Shown here: positions 23,244-32,096 of the stretch, piece by piece
Layout: each line of letters begins with the position of its first letter
How positions within the stretch are numbered: position 1 is the first letter of the stretch
Source: Chthonomonas sp. UBA6659
GTDB taxonomy: Bacteria; Armatimonadota; Fimbriimonadia; Fimbriimonadales; Fimbriimonadaceae
Direction: 5' to 3'
Length of the DNA: 34,369 nucleotides
NCBI GenBank assembly: GCA_002455425.1
Contig: DKKT01000038.1
Location: 1-34,369, forward strand
The notes under the pieces: model-generated
The model's input: the letters and a program-made list of their open reading frames with translations, nothing else
Told to the model about the DNA's origin: nothing
Databases searched by the model: none
Program-made: the position numbers and the translations under genes

Positions 23244-26147
23244 CTACGGAAGCACATTCACGGTGAACGACTTCGTGACCGTCGCACCACGGGCGTCGAC
23301 GATCGTAAGCGTGACCGTTCGCGTTCCCGGCACATAGAAGGTGAAGTAGGTCGGATTTCCGTACGAGAGGCCGCCGTCATCGACCGTCCACGTGAAGTTG
23401 CCGATATAGCCGTCCGGGTCGTAGGTGCCCGTCGCCGAGAAGGTCACGTCGAGCGGCGCTCGCCCGGAGAGGACCGACTGCGTGCCGTTCAAGATCGGCG
23501 CGAGGTTAGGCTTCCTCGCCACGACTCGCACGGTTTGTTGCGTCGATGCACCGGCGTTGTCGATCACGGTCAGGGACGCGACATACTCGCCGGCGGTGAC
23601 GTACGTGTGCGTGGGGTTTTGCACGCTGCTCGTCGAGCCGTCGCCGAAGTCCCAACGGTAACCGGCAATCGTGCCGTCCGGGTCCATTGAACCTGCCGAC
23701 GAGAAGGAAACGGTCATCGGGATGGCGTCGTCCGTGACGTCCGCCCCCGCCCTCGCGATCGGCCAGCGGTTCCCACCGATTCCGAGCCTGCGGCTCTGAA
23801 CGCGGTAGTTCATGAACGTCTCACCAGGGGCCGGCGTCGGCGATCCTGCGGACAGGATGACGAATCCGCCCGGTGTGGGGGGTGAGGACTGATGGACCAT
23901 CCTAGAAGCCACCACGAGCGTCTCGCCACCCAAGCTCGCGACGTTCGGATCGGTTTCGGCCAAGGGCTGAGCGCTGAGGGTGAAGCCTTGGGGATCGAGG
24001 ACCACGCCGGCGTCCGAGATGCGGACGCCGTGGATATCCGAGCGTGCGTCGAGCGGGTCGAGCGTCCACGTGGAGAATCGGTTTCGCTGCTCTTGGTAGA
24101 CCACTACGAATTCGCGACCATTCCAGGTTGCCTTGGGCCGGTATTGATTCCCCTCCCACGGCGTCACGTTGACGACGGGACCCACGGCACCGTTGGCCGA
24201 GATCGTGCGGATCAGGAGATCGTTCTCCACCCCGGACGTGAGCTCCTGGGGCTGCATGAGCAACGCGGTCGTGCCGTTCGACACCAGTCCGAGATCGAAA
24301 ATGCCGTTGCCGCCGGCCGTGCTGAAGATGCCGTGGATGCTGAAGGCCGGCTGGACCGTTCCGTCCGGCAGGACGAACACGCCGACCGTCGACGCATTGC
24401 TGTCGTTGTGCGTCCAGTTGGCCGTCGATGCGACCAGCCATTTCCCACCCAGTTCGACGACGACGGGGGCCGTGCGGACATAGGATGTGCCGACCGCCTT
24501 CGGTGACGCGTCCAAGACGGCACCATCGGACCCACGAACGCGTACCGCGACCGGGTAGATGGTTTGCGGGTAGGTGCTCTTGCGTGCGGTGATCAAGAAA
24601 TTGCCGCCCGCCGCCGCCGTGTCCGACTCTCCGAACACGGACGACATCGCTTGGATCGGTTGAGGATCGAGCCGGTTGCCGGCTTGGTCGAGACGCTGGA
24701 AGAACACGGCCGATGTCGTCGCCCAGGTCACCAGGTAGACGGAGCCGTTCCACGCGACACGCGGCGCGGTCAAGTTTCCTGTTGCGAGCTCGATCGGCAG
24801 GCTGCGGGTGGCCGCTCCCTTGGCGTTCAGAGGCATCGCCATGATGCGACGGGCTCCTGAGGTTGCGCTCTGCCAGACGACGAGATAGCCCGTCGAGCCG
24901 GCCGCGACATCCGGGCGATTCTGCTGCGGTGCGCCGGTCGAAATCGTGGTCGACGTGCTGACCGTCGCGCTACTCGTGAGGTTCTGAGATCGAATGTCGG
25001 TGTCGTTGACATTCGTCGTGGCGCTCACAAACTGCAGACTTCCGGCTCCAGCCGAGGCAGCTGGACCAAAGATGAGGCCGGTCAGGGCAAGGCCCGTCCC
25101 GTTCAGAACCGATCCCGAGGGACTAACGCGGTTGGTCATCGGGGTCGTGAAGTCGGTCCAGCCGATGCGATAGTTGACTCCGTCCCACCATGCTCCGTTC
25201 ATTTGCGGCCCGGGGTAGAGGGCCGAGCTGAGGATGAGGCCGTTCCCATCGAGCTGGGTACCGTTCGGTTGGACGCGCTTGGCTCGGACTTCGATATAGT
25301 AGTCCGGACGTTGGTGGGCCCAGGCGATGAGAAACTGCGACCCGTTGGACGCCAGGCCGGCGAGCGAGCTCCCATAGAACGAGACGATCCCAGGGGTCAG
25401 GAGATTCAGATTGGAGTCGAACCGCACCGCGCCGGTCGTATAGCCACCGTTGCCGTATTGGTCGTCGAAGGTGAGGAGGAACACTCCCGCGGCATAGGCG
25501 AGGCGGAAGTTGAAACGAAGATAGTAGGTCGTCGTGACGAGCGATCGAATCGGTGGATCGAGGACGACACCGGTAGGTGATATCCGAACCCCGACGACAT
25601 CGTTCGTCGAGGAACCGCCCTGGTTCACCACAACCCAGTTGTTGCCGTCGGACGCGACCTCGAACGTGTTGCCGACCGGCACGAGCCCATAGATCGGAAT
25701 CGGTTGGGCATCGAGCACCCGCCCATCCGGCGCCACTCGACGCGCGGCCAAGCCAGCCTGATAGTAGCCCCCGTTTCCGTCGAGCACATTGGTTTGGTAG
25801 ACGACGAGCCAGCACGAGCCATTCCAGGCGACGCGCGGCAACGTCTGAGCTGCACGCTCGCACGCGATCGGGATCGGCGCGGCGTCGAGGGGTGTTCCGG
25901 TGCTCGAGAGCCGGATGCCATAGATGTCGCTGGACGATTCGTACTCGTAGCTGCCGTACGGGTTGGCGCGCCCGTCGGACCACACGGCCAGAGTCATTCC
26001 TGAGCCTTGGGCGATCGCGGGCGCCGTCTTCGTTCCGGCTGCTGGCCCTCGGACTTGGTCACCAGGAAGGCGGTTCCATTGACCGTGGGCAGAGGATGCG
26101 ACCAGAACGAGCAAAGCGAGAAGGTTGGTGAGCTTGATAGACGCCAT
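23244..26147 (-). CDS. Large secreted protein with two C-terminal PKD domains
   Basis: A 967-residue protein with a signal peptide (LTNLLALLVLVASSAHG). The long middle part (~25-780) consists of repeated beta modules of about 50-60 residues, each with a pattern like PRVAWNGSCWLVVYQ or PDVAAGSTGYLVVWQ followed by an R-hydrophobic-G/D-VLD segment. This suggests a beta-propeller built from repeats. Two PKD domains follow: ~795-870 (YRWDFGDGS, W832) and ~880-965 (FTWTVDDGG, ending FTVNVLP). PKD domains are common in surface and secreted proteins. Extracellular binding is inferred; no enzyme motif is seen. AAGGAG 8 bases before ATG 26147 fixes the start. It is the last - strand gene after the permease. 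Confidence 0.85.
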   Translation of the reverse strand: MASIKLTNLLALLVLVASSAHGQWNRLPGDQVRGPAAGTKTAPAIAQGSGMTLAVWSDGRANPYGSYEYESSSDIYGIRLSSTGTPLDAAPIPIACERAAQTLPRVAWNGSCWLVVYQTNVLDGNGGYYQAGLAARRVAPDGRVLDAQPIPIYGLVPVGNTFEVASDGNNWVVVNQGGSSTNDVVGVRISPTGVVLDPPIRSLVTTTYYLRFNFRLAYAAGVFLLTFDDQYGNGGYTTGAVRFDSNLNLLTPGIVSFYGSSLAGLASNGSQFLIAWAHQRPDYYIEVRAKRVQPNGTQLDGNGLILSSALYPGPQMNGAWWDGVNYRIGWTDFTTPMTNRVSPSGSVLNGTGLALTGLIFGPAASAGAGSLQFVSATTNVNDTDIRSQNLTSSATVSTSTTISTGAPQQNRPDVAAGSTGYLVVWQSATSGARRIMAMPLNAKGAATRSLPIELATGNLTAPRVAWNGSVYLVTWATTSAVFFQRLDQAGNRLDPQPIQAMSSVFGESDTAAAGGNFLITARKSTYPQTIYPVAVRVRGSDGAVLDASPKAVGTSYVRTAPVVVELGGKWLVASTANWTHNDSNASTVGVFVLPDGTVQPAFSIHGIFSTAGGNGIFDLGLVSNGTTALLMQPQELTSGVENDLLIRTISANGAVGPVVNVTPWEGNQYRPKATWNGREFVVVYQEQRNRFSTWTLDPLDARSDIHGVRISDAGVVLDPQGFTLSAQPLAETDPNVASLGGETLVVASRMVHQSSPPTPGGFVILSAGSPTPAPGETFMNYRVQSRRLGIGGNRWPIARAGADVTDDAIPMTVSFSSAGSMDPDGTIAGYRWDFGDGSTSSVQNPTHTYVTAGEYVASLTVIDNAGASTQQTVRVVARKPNLAPILNGTQSVLSGRAPLDVTFSATGTYDPDGYIGNFTWTVDDGGLSYGNPTYFTFYVPGTRTVTLTIVDARGATVTKSFTVNVLP

Positions 26148-26305
26148 CGTGGGTCTCCTTCGCGACGCACCAAGCCGCCTCCGTCCCCCCGGGTTGAGGC
26201 CCAATTCTTGTGCGTCGACCATCGGAATCAGGAGCTTCCCTCCAAGTTCCAGAATACGCGGTCGCACCACCGTTGAACCGAGATTGCCCTAAGAACTCGC
26301 TACGC

Positions 26306-27856
26306 TCAGCGCTCGCCAGGGAGGACGATGCCACGCATGATCACCCGTTGACAGAGCAGGAAGACGACCAGGGTTGGGATCGCCGCGAGGGTCAGGGCGG
26401 CCATCATCACGGCCTTCGGCGCGTTCAGCTGGAGTTGGTAGATCCACACCATGAGGGTCCACATGCGCTGGTCTTGGGCGACGAGGAACGCGTACATGAA
26501 CGCCCCGTACGCCCCCATGAACGCGAGCAGAGCCAGATAGCCCAGTACCGGCTTGCTGAGCGGGATCGCGATGCGCCACATCAGCGTGGTCTCCTTCGCT
26601 CCGTCGAGCTGCCCGCTTTCATAGAGCTCCTGCGGCAAGGAGTCGAAGAACCCCTTGAGTAAGAAGATCATGTAGCCCGAGGCGGCAGAGGGAAGAACGA
26701 GTGCGGCGAACGTGTTCAGGAGGCCGAGGTCTTTCAGCAACAGAAACGACGGGATCATCGCAACCTCGGCAGGGAACGCCATCGTCGCGAGGAGGAAGAG
26801 CAGGATCTTGCCAGACGCCTTGAGCGGGTATCGCGATAGGGCGTACGCCGCGAGAGGATTGACGATCAGCTGGGTGAGGATCGCGAGTAGGCAGAACAGC
26901 GCCGTGTTGAAGACCGCGCGCCCGTTGATGAGGATGTAATCGAGGACGTACCGGTAGTTGCGTCCGCTGAACTCCCTGCGGACGTCGCTCGCATTCCGGG
27001 CGACCCAGGTCGATTCCGTGGCTGCGATCGGCATCGGGCCCGGTGCGACTTCGGCCCAGCGATCCTCGACGGTGCGGTCGCGCAGGGAAGCGGGAAGCTG
27101 GTTGGCTCGGAACTCGGCGAGTCGCTCGCGGACCTTGGGTGTCGCCGACGCGTCGGGCCAACGAATCTCCTCGAATTTCGTGGCCGTTCCCTTGATCTCC
27201 GGCGGAACTTGGTCGAACTGGTTGCGGGCATCGCCGCGCACCGCCTCCTGCCACAGCCGCTCCACTCGGACCGGGAGCCGAAACTCGGCGGGAAGGGTTC
27301 GCTTGAAGGCCTGCCAATCGTCCCACTTCCGGCCCGGATTCGGCTTCCATGTCGGCCGCTCGAAGAGCTCGTTCGGGGGCGCAACGGTCTGGAAAGCGAC
27401 GTTCTCCTCGATGTAGGCGCGATTGAGCTCGTCGATGTTCGGATACCGGTCGCGGAGCCACGCCTGGTAGCGCATGTTCAAGCGTCCCGTCACCTGACTG
27501 GGTGCGACCCTGAAGCCGGCGGTCCACAGTTCGTTCGGCAGCGCCTCGAGAAAAGCCTCGTAGCGGGCGACGGCATCGGCGCTTGCGTCGCCCCCGATGC
27601 GGGTCGAGTCGATGAGACTGAGGTTGCCGGCGTACTTGTCCTCGACGTACTTCTTGAGGAGCAGCGCGTCATCGGACCAGAACTTGGGCACGAGCTCGGC
27701 CTCGTTCTGGTCGGTTGCGCCCTTGAACCCGGTCGAGACCATGATGCCGAACGGGTAGAGGGTCGTCACCGCGCCCACGGCAAGGAGGATATAGAGGATC
27801 GCCATCGCGAGCCGTGCCCGCCATCGCCTCCGTCCAACCCGCCCGACCAACGACAT
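26306..27856 (-). CDS. Carbohydrate ABC transporter permease (MalG-like) with large insertion
   Basis: A 516-residue inner-membrane protein. TM1 is at ~16-38 (ILYILLAVGAVTTLYPF). The remaining helices are in the C-terminal ~200 residues, with the EAA loop ESGQLDGAKETTLMWRIAIP (G419) that docks on the ATPase. This is the MalG type (CUT1 family), normally about 280 residues. The excess is a mostly hydrophilic insertion of about 240 residues (~60-300) between TM1 and TM2, predicted periplasmic, rich in Trp, Pro and Arg. No partner permease, binding protein or ATPase lies in the window on the same strand, which is unusual. No ribosome site is visible for ATG 27856. The spondin-like pseudogene ends 9 bp upstream. 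Confidence 0.85.
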   Translation of the reverse strand: MSLVGRVGRRRWRARLAMAILYILLAVGAVTTLYPFGIMVSTGFKGATDQNEAELVPKFWSDDALLLKKYVEDKYAGNLSLIDSTRIGGDASADAVARYEAFLEALPNELWTAGFRVAPSQVTGRLNMRYQAWLRDRYPNIDELNRAYIEENVAFQTVAPPNELFERPTWKPNPGRKWDDWQAFKRTLPAEFRLPVRVERLWQEAVRGDARNQFDQVPPEIKGTATKFEEIRWPDASATPKVRERLAEFRANQLPASLRDRTVEDRWAEVAPGPMPIAATESTWVARNASDVRREFSGRNYRYVLDYILINGRAVFNTALFCLLAILTQLIVNPLAAYALSRYPLKASGKILLFLLATMAFPAEVAMIPSFLLLKDLGLLNTFAALVLPSAASGYMIFLLKGFFDSLPQELYESGQLDGAKETTLMWRIAIPLSKPVLGYLALLAFMGAYGAFMYAFLVAQDQRMWTLMVWIYQLQLNAPKAVMMAALTLAAIPTLVVFLLCQRVIMRGIVLPGER

Positions 27857-27865
27857 ACGCCGATT

Positions 27866-28319
27866 CTACGCGATTCCTCGTAGGCGACCGGAGTGGCACC
27901 GGATGGCGTTCGGCGGCGGCTCGATTCGCCATCGGAGGACGGCTTGCACCGCGGAGCTCGAGGGAGTGGGCAGGTACGGGATCTTGGCGGTGCTCGTCGC
28001 CTTGCCCATCATCGTAAGAGAGAAGAAGTAGTCGGAGCGGGGTCCACATCGATCATCGAGGTTCGGCTCAAGCCGGGCATCAGTGGTCCGGATCCAAGTG
28101 CTCCGTAATCTCGAGCGGAGTCGCCGACCTCGGCGATCGCCTTGATTCCGACGGAAGACGTTCCCCCGAGCTGGAAAGTGTCGAACTGTCGTCACCCACG
28201 GACCAGAACATGGGGCTTAGCGGTTGCGGACCATCATTGGTCCATGTCACCTGGAACAGGGAGGCGTGGCTCGCCATCGCGCCGCTCGCGGGGGCCAAGA
28301 TCAGGGAGAATCGCTTCAT
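27866..28319 (-). pseudogene. Frameshifted spondin-domain-like secreted protein
   Basis: ATG 28319 has an ideal AAGGAG site and opens a signal-like peptide (MKRFSLILAPASGAMASHA) followed by FQVTWTNDGPQPLSPMFWSVGD, which resembles the first strand of spondin N-type domains (QPLSP). After about 28185 that frame turns into Ser/Arg-rich noise, while the next frame reads FDTFQLGGTSSVGIKAIAEV, GDSARDYGALGSGPLMPG, matching the expected continuation. A second change near 28040 is needed to reach DYFFSLTMM in the third frame. At least two indels are therefore required. The remnant could be a true pseudogene or an error-rich stretch. Intact relatives would be secreted proteins of unknown role. Confidence 0.5.
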
Positions 28320-28615
28320 CAGTACTCCTTCCGACCGAACAGATGCGGTCGCACGATTCCCTCAAGTCGGCTTGGGAGGGAGTTCTTCCCTGAAACTCAC
28401 CAGCGAAGGCAAATCGTAGGCGGAACCGGGCCTCGTGTCTGTCTTTCCTTCAGCAGGCCAATCGCACAAGAGTCCAGGAGCGGAACCGGGTACAAATCTT
28501 GATGTGCGAGAACTCGATCCCGCACGTGTGGAACCGCTTCAAGCGCACGGCGTGACGCGCCGCTGAAGCCGAGCGTCTTGGGGGCCGTCCATGCGCGGAA
28601 CAAGGTGTGACCTCG
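28320..28615. other. Intergenic region between divergent genes, no gene seen
   Basis: About 300 bases between the spondin-like pseudogene (-) and the membrane protein (+). Only short frames without motifs. It must hold both promoters if the genes are expressed, but I cannot point to convincing boxes. Confidence 0.4.
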
Positions 28616-29416
28616 ATGCGCCCATCGCCATTGCTGGTGCTCGTCCTGGGCGGAATGGCTGTCCAGACCGCCCTGGGACTGATATTGAATCCGTACCGGG
28701 ACGTTGATTGGATTGCCCTCGGCTGGCTCGGTAACGACGCGGTGACGCTCTTGCTCGTGTGTCCGCTGCTGGCCGCAGCCCTCTCGGGTCCAAGACGGCT
28801 CGCTCCGCGATGGCACCTCATTCGGCTCGGCTCGCTCGGCTACGCCGTGTACAACTATGCCTTCTACATGCTGGGTGCGACGCTGAACGCGATGTTTCCG
28901 CTCTATGTCGCTCTGTTTGTCGTGGCCCTCATCGCGTTGCTTTCAGCGCTCTCGGAAACCCGAGTGGCACGCCTTGCCCAGTCTTTCTCGGCCAAGACTC
29001 CGGTACGGGTCCTGGGCGGCTACCTGGTGGCCGTCGCCATCGGCCTCTCCGCGGTCTGGCTTGGCATATGGGCGCTCCACGTCTTCGCGAATCGCCCTGC
29101 CCCCGGTTCACCGGAGGTGTTCAGGCTCGTCGCTGCGCTGGACCTGGGATTCATGGTTCCGGCGTTATCGATTGGGGGTGTCCTGCTGTGGTGCCGCAAG
29201 CCGCTCGGCTATGTGCTTGCCTCTGTTGCGGCCATGCAGGCCGCCCTGTATCTCTTGGTGCTCTCCGTCAACTCCGCGCTGGCTATCCATCGGGGCCTCG
29301 CGCGGTGGCCGGGTGAGCTACCGATATGGGCACCCTTGGGCTTGGCGACTATCGCCTGTACCCTCGTCCTCATTCGCCACGTTTCGTCGAATCCGACCGC
29401 CTCGGATGGCGCCTAA
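28616..29416 (+). CDS. Multi-pass integral membrane protein, unknown function
   Basis: A 266-residue protein with about seven hydrophobic helices: LLVLVLGGMAVQTALGLIL, AVTLLLVCPLLAAAL, a Tyr-rich AVYNYAFYMLGA segment, YVALFVVALIALLSAL, LVAVAIGLSAVWLGIW, FMVPALSIGGVLLW and AALYLLVLSV, with a further C-terminal helix. The ends are short. I do not recognise a transporter or enzyme signature. AAGGTG about 9 bases before ATG 28616 supports this start over GTG 28607. It is followed after 127 bp by the DUF4287 gene. Confidence 0.7.
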   Translation: MRPSPLLVLVLGGMAVQTALGLILNPYRDVDWIALGWLGNDAVTLLLVCPLLAAALSGPRRLAPRWHLIRLGSLGYAVYNYAFYMLGATLNAMFPLYVALFVVALIALLSALSETRVARLAQSFSAKTPVRVLGGYLVAVAIGLSAVWLGIWALHVFANRPAPGSPEVFRLVAALDLGFMVPALSIGGVLLWCRKPLGYVLASVAAMQAALYLLVLSVNSALAIHRGLARWPGELPIWAPLGLATIACTLVLIRHVSSNPTASDGA

Positions 29417-29543
29417 CCGTTGGTCTGAGCCGCCTCGCCAGGGAAGGCGGCGCGGCTCAACCATGAGCGGCGATGCTTCCAAGATCCTTCGGCGACATCC
29501 CACGGTCAGCTGGACAAAACGTCGAGCCGGGTAAGGTGCTTCG

Positions 29544-30116
29544 ATGTCGAACGTAGACAAAGCGGTGGCCACCCAGCTTGCGAACATCGAAGCCAAGACT
29601 GGAAAGACCCTTCAGGAGTTCCGCGGGATCCTGCAAGGCAGCGGCCTCTCCAAGCACGGGGAACTACGCGCCTACGTCATGGAGAAGTTCGGTCTCGGAC
29701 ACGGCGACGCCAATACCTTGGTCCATCTGGTCAATCGGTCGGACGGTGCCGGCGCAGCTGCCGGTAAGAGCGAGGCGGACGTTCTCGAGGAGATCTACGC
29801 CGGACCCAAAGCCGTGCTTCGCCCGATTCACGATGCGATCATGGCCATCCTGCAGCCCATGGGCGAATTCGAAGTTGCACCCAAAAAGGGCTATGTCAGC
29901 CTTCGACGGAAGAAGCAGTTCGCGATGGTCGGGCCAGCCACCAAGACCCAGGTCGAGATCGGAATCAACGCCAAGGACCTCGGCCCCGCCGCCGATCGAC
30001 TCGTGGCTCAGGCACCCGGTGGTATGTGTCAATACAAGGTGCGGGTGAGCTCGGTCGGCGAAGTCGATGCAGAGTTGGGAAGCTGGCTTCGCCAAGCGTT
30101 CGATTCTTCGGGCTAG
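29544..30116 (+). CDS. DUF4287/DUF5655 domain protein
   Basis: A 190-residue cytoplasmic protein. Residues ~1-70 match the DUF4287 pattern (VDKAVATQLANIEAKTGK, SGLSKHGELRAYV, GLGHGDANTLVHLV). Residues ~80-190 match DUF5655 (IHDAIMAILQPMG, the Lys-rich KKGYVSLRRKKQFAMVGP strand, and a C-terminal WLRQAFD helix). The two are commonly fused; DUF5655 proteins are uncharacterised and look like nucleic-acid or small-ligand binders. It stands alone, with its own upstream gap, and is typical of scattered accessory genes. Confidence 0.85.
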   Translation: MSNVDKAVATQLANIEAKTGKTLQEFRGILQGSGLSKHGELRAYVMEKFGLGHGDANTLVHLVNRSDGAGAAAGKSEADVLEEIYAGPKAVLRPIHDAIMAILQPMGEFEVAPKKGYVSLRRKKQFAMVGPATKTQVEIGINAKDLGPAADRLVAQAPGGMCQYKVRVSSVGEVDAELGSWLRQAFDSSG

Positions 30117-30302
30117 GGTTTGCCGATCGTTGCCGCTACACTGCTGACACCGATGCCTCGGGCTAGCTGGTCAGCCGGGCTTCCCCTGTGTCGACACGTG
30201 CGCCGTGTTTCGCAAGCCCTCGGGCCAGACGAAATGTCAATAGACTGATTCGCGGATCATGCTGTACCCTTCCCTCGGATCTCAGAGAACAAACTCAGGG
30301 TG

Positions 30303-30776
30303 ATGAGCAAGAAACTGTCGTACGAAAATCTTGGTGAGCCAGACCTGAAGATCGCCGGACTCCAGCTCTGGGTCCATGGGCGTCAGTTTCCCGACGCCGA
30401 GGACGAGTACGACGGAAACTGGCTCCGCGTGACGGCACACAGCGGCGGGTCAGGTGCCAGCGTCTGGGTACATGGCGCGATTCTCATGGTCACGGACATC
30501 GCTCGGTTCGGCAACGAGTGCGCCGCGATGCTGCAGGGAGATTCGGAGTCGGCGACTCTGGATTCGCCCGAACCGGAGCTCAAGGTGACGCTCAAGGCGT
30601 CTGACGGCCTCGGGCACATCCGCGTCGAGGTCGAGATCACTCCGGATCGTTTGTTTCAGGCCCATTGGTTCGAGTTCGAAGTTGATCAGAGCCACCTTCC
30701 GGAGTTGATTCGGAAGTGCGCACGGATTGTGCTGGACTACCCGATTCGCGGACTGCAAGGTCGAGAAAGTGTCTAA
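30303..30776 (+). CDS. WapI-like immunity-family protein
   Basis: A 157-residue protein with a beta-rich layout: LKIAGLQLWVHGRQFP, DEYDGNWLRVTAHS, a variable middle, LKVTLKASDGLGHIRVEVEI, then FEFEVDQSHLPELIRKCARIV near the end. This resembles WapI-type immunity proteins and related small families (YDxNWL and DQSxLxxL patterns). The WapI protein of Bacillus neutralises a contact-dependent toxin. No toxin gene is next to it here, so it may be an orphan immunity gene or have another function. ATG 30303 with AGGG just before is chosen. The family assignment is from pattern memory only. Confidence 0.5.
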   Translation: MSKKLSYENLGEPDLKIAGLQLWVHGRQFPDAEDEYDGNWLRVTAHSGGSGASVWVHGAILMVTDIARFGNECAAMLQGDSESATLDSPEPELKVTLKASDGLGHIRVEVEITPDRLFQAHWFEFEVDQSHLPELIRKCARIVLDYPIRGLQGRESV

Positions 30777-30838
30777 GGAACGGTGTCGCGGTGCCTCCAC
30801 AAGCTGCTCGGCACGTAACCGCCGTGCCATAGTGGGAT

Positions 30839-31369
30839 ATGGCCGCACCGAGCGTGTTCCGGTCGTTGCTGAGGGAGAAGTTGGACTCTGTCTGCGGGTC
30901 CCTTCAGCGATTTTCCGATGCCCCTCAAGGCGCGTCCGGCACGCTGACGGTGACACATCACCCGGGTCGCATGGCGCGATTCTTCATCTGGATTCTGCGG
31001 CTCCCCAAGGAGGGTGAGAATCTGGTGACGCGCATCAGCGTGAAATCGAATCCGAGAGGGGAAGTGTGGAACCGCTCGATCGGTTCGTCGCGCTTCGTCA
31101 CCCGGCACCGAGTCGTGGGTGATCTTCTCGAGGAACGGGCTGGGCTGTTTCGATTTCTTCACGAGGTCGATGTTCAACAGGGAGCGCTTCAGTATCGGCA
31201 AGTACGCGTGTACTTTCTTGGTATTCGGCTCCCTCGAAACTTCTCGCCGATCATCGATGCGGAAGCGAAGGGCGATGAACATGGCTGGAAGCTGGATCTC
31301 GTCGTCAGTTGCCCTCGGTGTGGGCCGATCTGCCGCTATGAAGGATGGGTGGAGCCTCATTGGAGATAG
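30839..31369 (+). CDS. DUF4166-like protein
   Basis: A 176-residue protein with the DUF4166 order of motifs: an N-terminal FRSLLREKLDSV region, GTLTVTHHPGRMARFFIWIL, NPRGEVWNRSIGSSRFVTR (W-x-R-x-F/I strand), LEERAGLFRFLHEVDVQQGALQY, a LGIRLPRNFSPIIDAEA loop and a C-terminal CPRCGPICRYEGWV. The family is uncharacterised and often lies beside membrane proteins or reductases. The last 25 bases overlap the start of the membrane gene downstream, so the two are probably translated together. Confidence 0.6.
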   Translation: MAAPSVFRSLLREKLDSVCGSLQRFSDAPQGASGTLTVTHHPGRMARFFIWILRLPKEGENLVTRISVKSNPRGEVWNRSIGSSRFVTRHRVVGDLLEERAGLFRFLHEVDVQQGALQYRQVRVYFLGIRLPRNFSPIIDAEAKGDEHGWKLDLVVSCPRCGPICRYEGWVEPHWR

Positions 31370-31866
31370 CGATTTGGATCCTGCTCGTTCAAGCGAGCCT
31401 GGGGGCTTTCGACACGTTGTATTACCATGAGTACAAACTGCGACTCCCGCACGGTGACCATACGCATACGGAGTTACGGCTCCACGCCCTGCGAGACTTC
31501 TGCTATGCGATCATCATCGCCTCGCTCGGTTTCGTCACATGGCAGGGCTGGCTCGCCTGGGTCTTACTCCTGATCTTGATCGCTGAGATCGTCATCACGC
31601 TTTGGGACTTCGTCGAAGAGGACAAGGTGCGCGTGCTTCCTCCTGGTGAGCGCTGCATGCACGCGATCATGGGCATTGTCTATGGAGCGTTCTTGGCGTA
31701 TTTGCTGCCGGACTTATGGCATTGGAGCGCGCTCCCCGTTGGGTGGGGAGCCAGCTACCACGGAATCCCGGCATGGATCCTGACGCTGATCGCCTCTGGC
31801 GTTTTCGTGAGCGGTGTCCGTGATTTGCTGGCTTCGCTCCGCCCGGCTCCATCCCGCTCCGGGTAG
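31345..31866 (+). CDS. Integral membrane protein paired with the DUF4166-like gene
   Basis: A 173-residue protein with four or five helices: ~5-22 (LEIAIWILLVQASLGAF), ~50-66, ~70-90 (LAWVLLLILIAEIVITLW), ~105-122 (MGIVYGAFLAYLLPDLW) and ~145-162. Between helices 1 and 2 it has a His-rich HDTLYYHEYKLRL / HGDHTHTELRLH-type stretch with several His and acidic residues that could bind metal; this is speculative. The gene starts inside the end of the DUF4166-like gene (25-bp overlap). I do not recognise the family. Confidence 0.7.
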   Translation: MGGASLEIAIWILLVQASLGAFDTLYYHEYKLRLPHGDHTHTELRLHALRDFCYAIIIASLGFVTWQGWLAWVLLLILIAEIVITLWDFVEEDKVRVLPPGERCMHAIMGIVYGAFLAYLLPDLWHWSALPVGWGASYHGIPAWILTLIASGVFVSGVRDLLASLRPAPSRSG

Positions 31867-32096
31867 GTCAGGAGCTCTTGACGCCTTTCTTATCGTTTAG
31901 GCAGAATGCGGGGACATCAAGGTTTCAAAGAGAGTGGAGGGGTGCGCGGATATCGAGCAGTTTTGGCACATCGTAGGGAATGCACGTCTGAGTCGGGGGT
32001 GAGGATTTCGAGGCTCGAATTGCGGCGCTCCATGGAGGGGCGTCTGCAAACGGGAGTTAGGGCCCTTTGTGTCGATCCTGGGCCACACTGTCCTCC

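Noticed and set aside
28397..28821. Open frames of 84-139 codons on the - strand
   Set aside because: They overlap the start of the + strand membrane protein and have no recognisable features.
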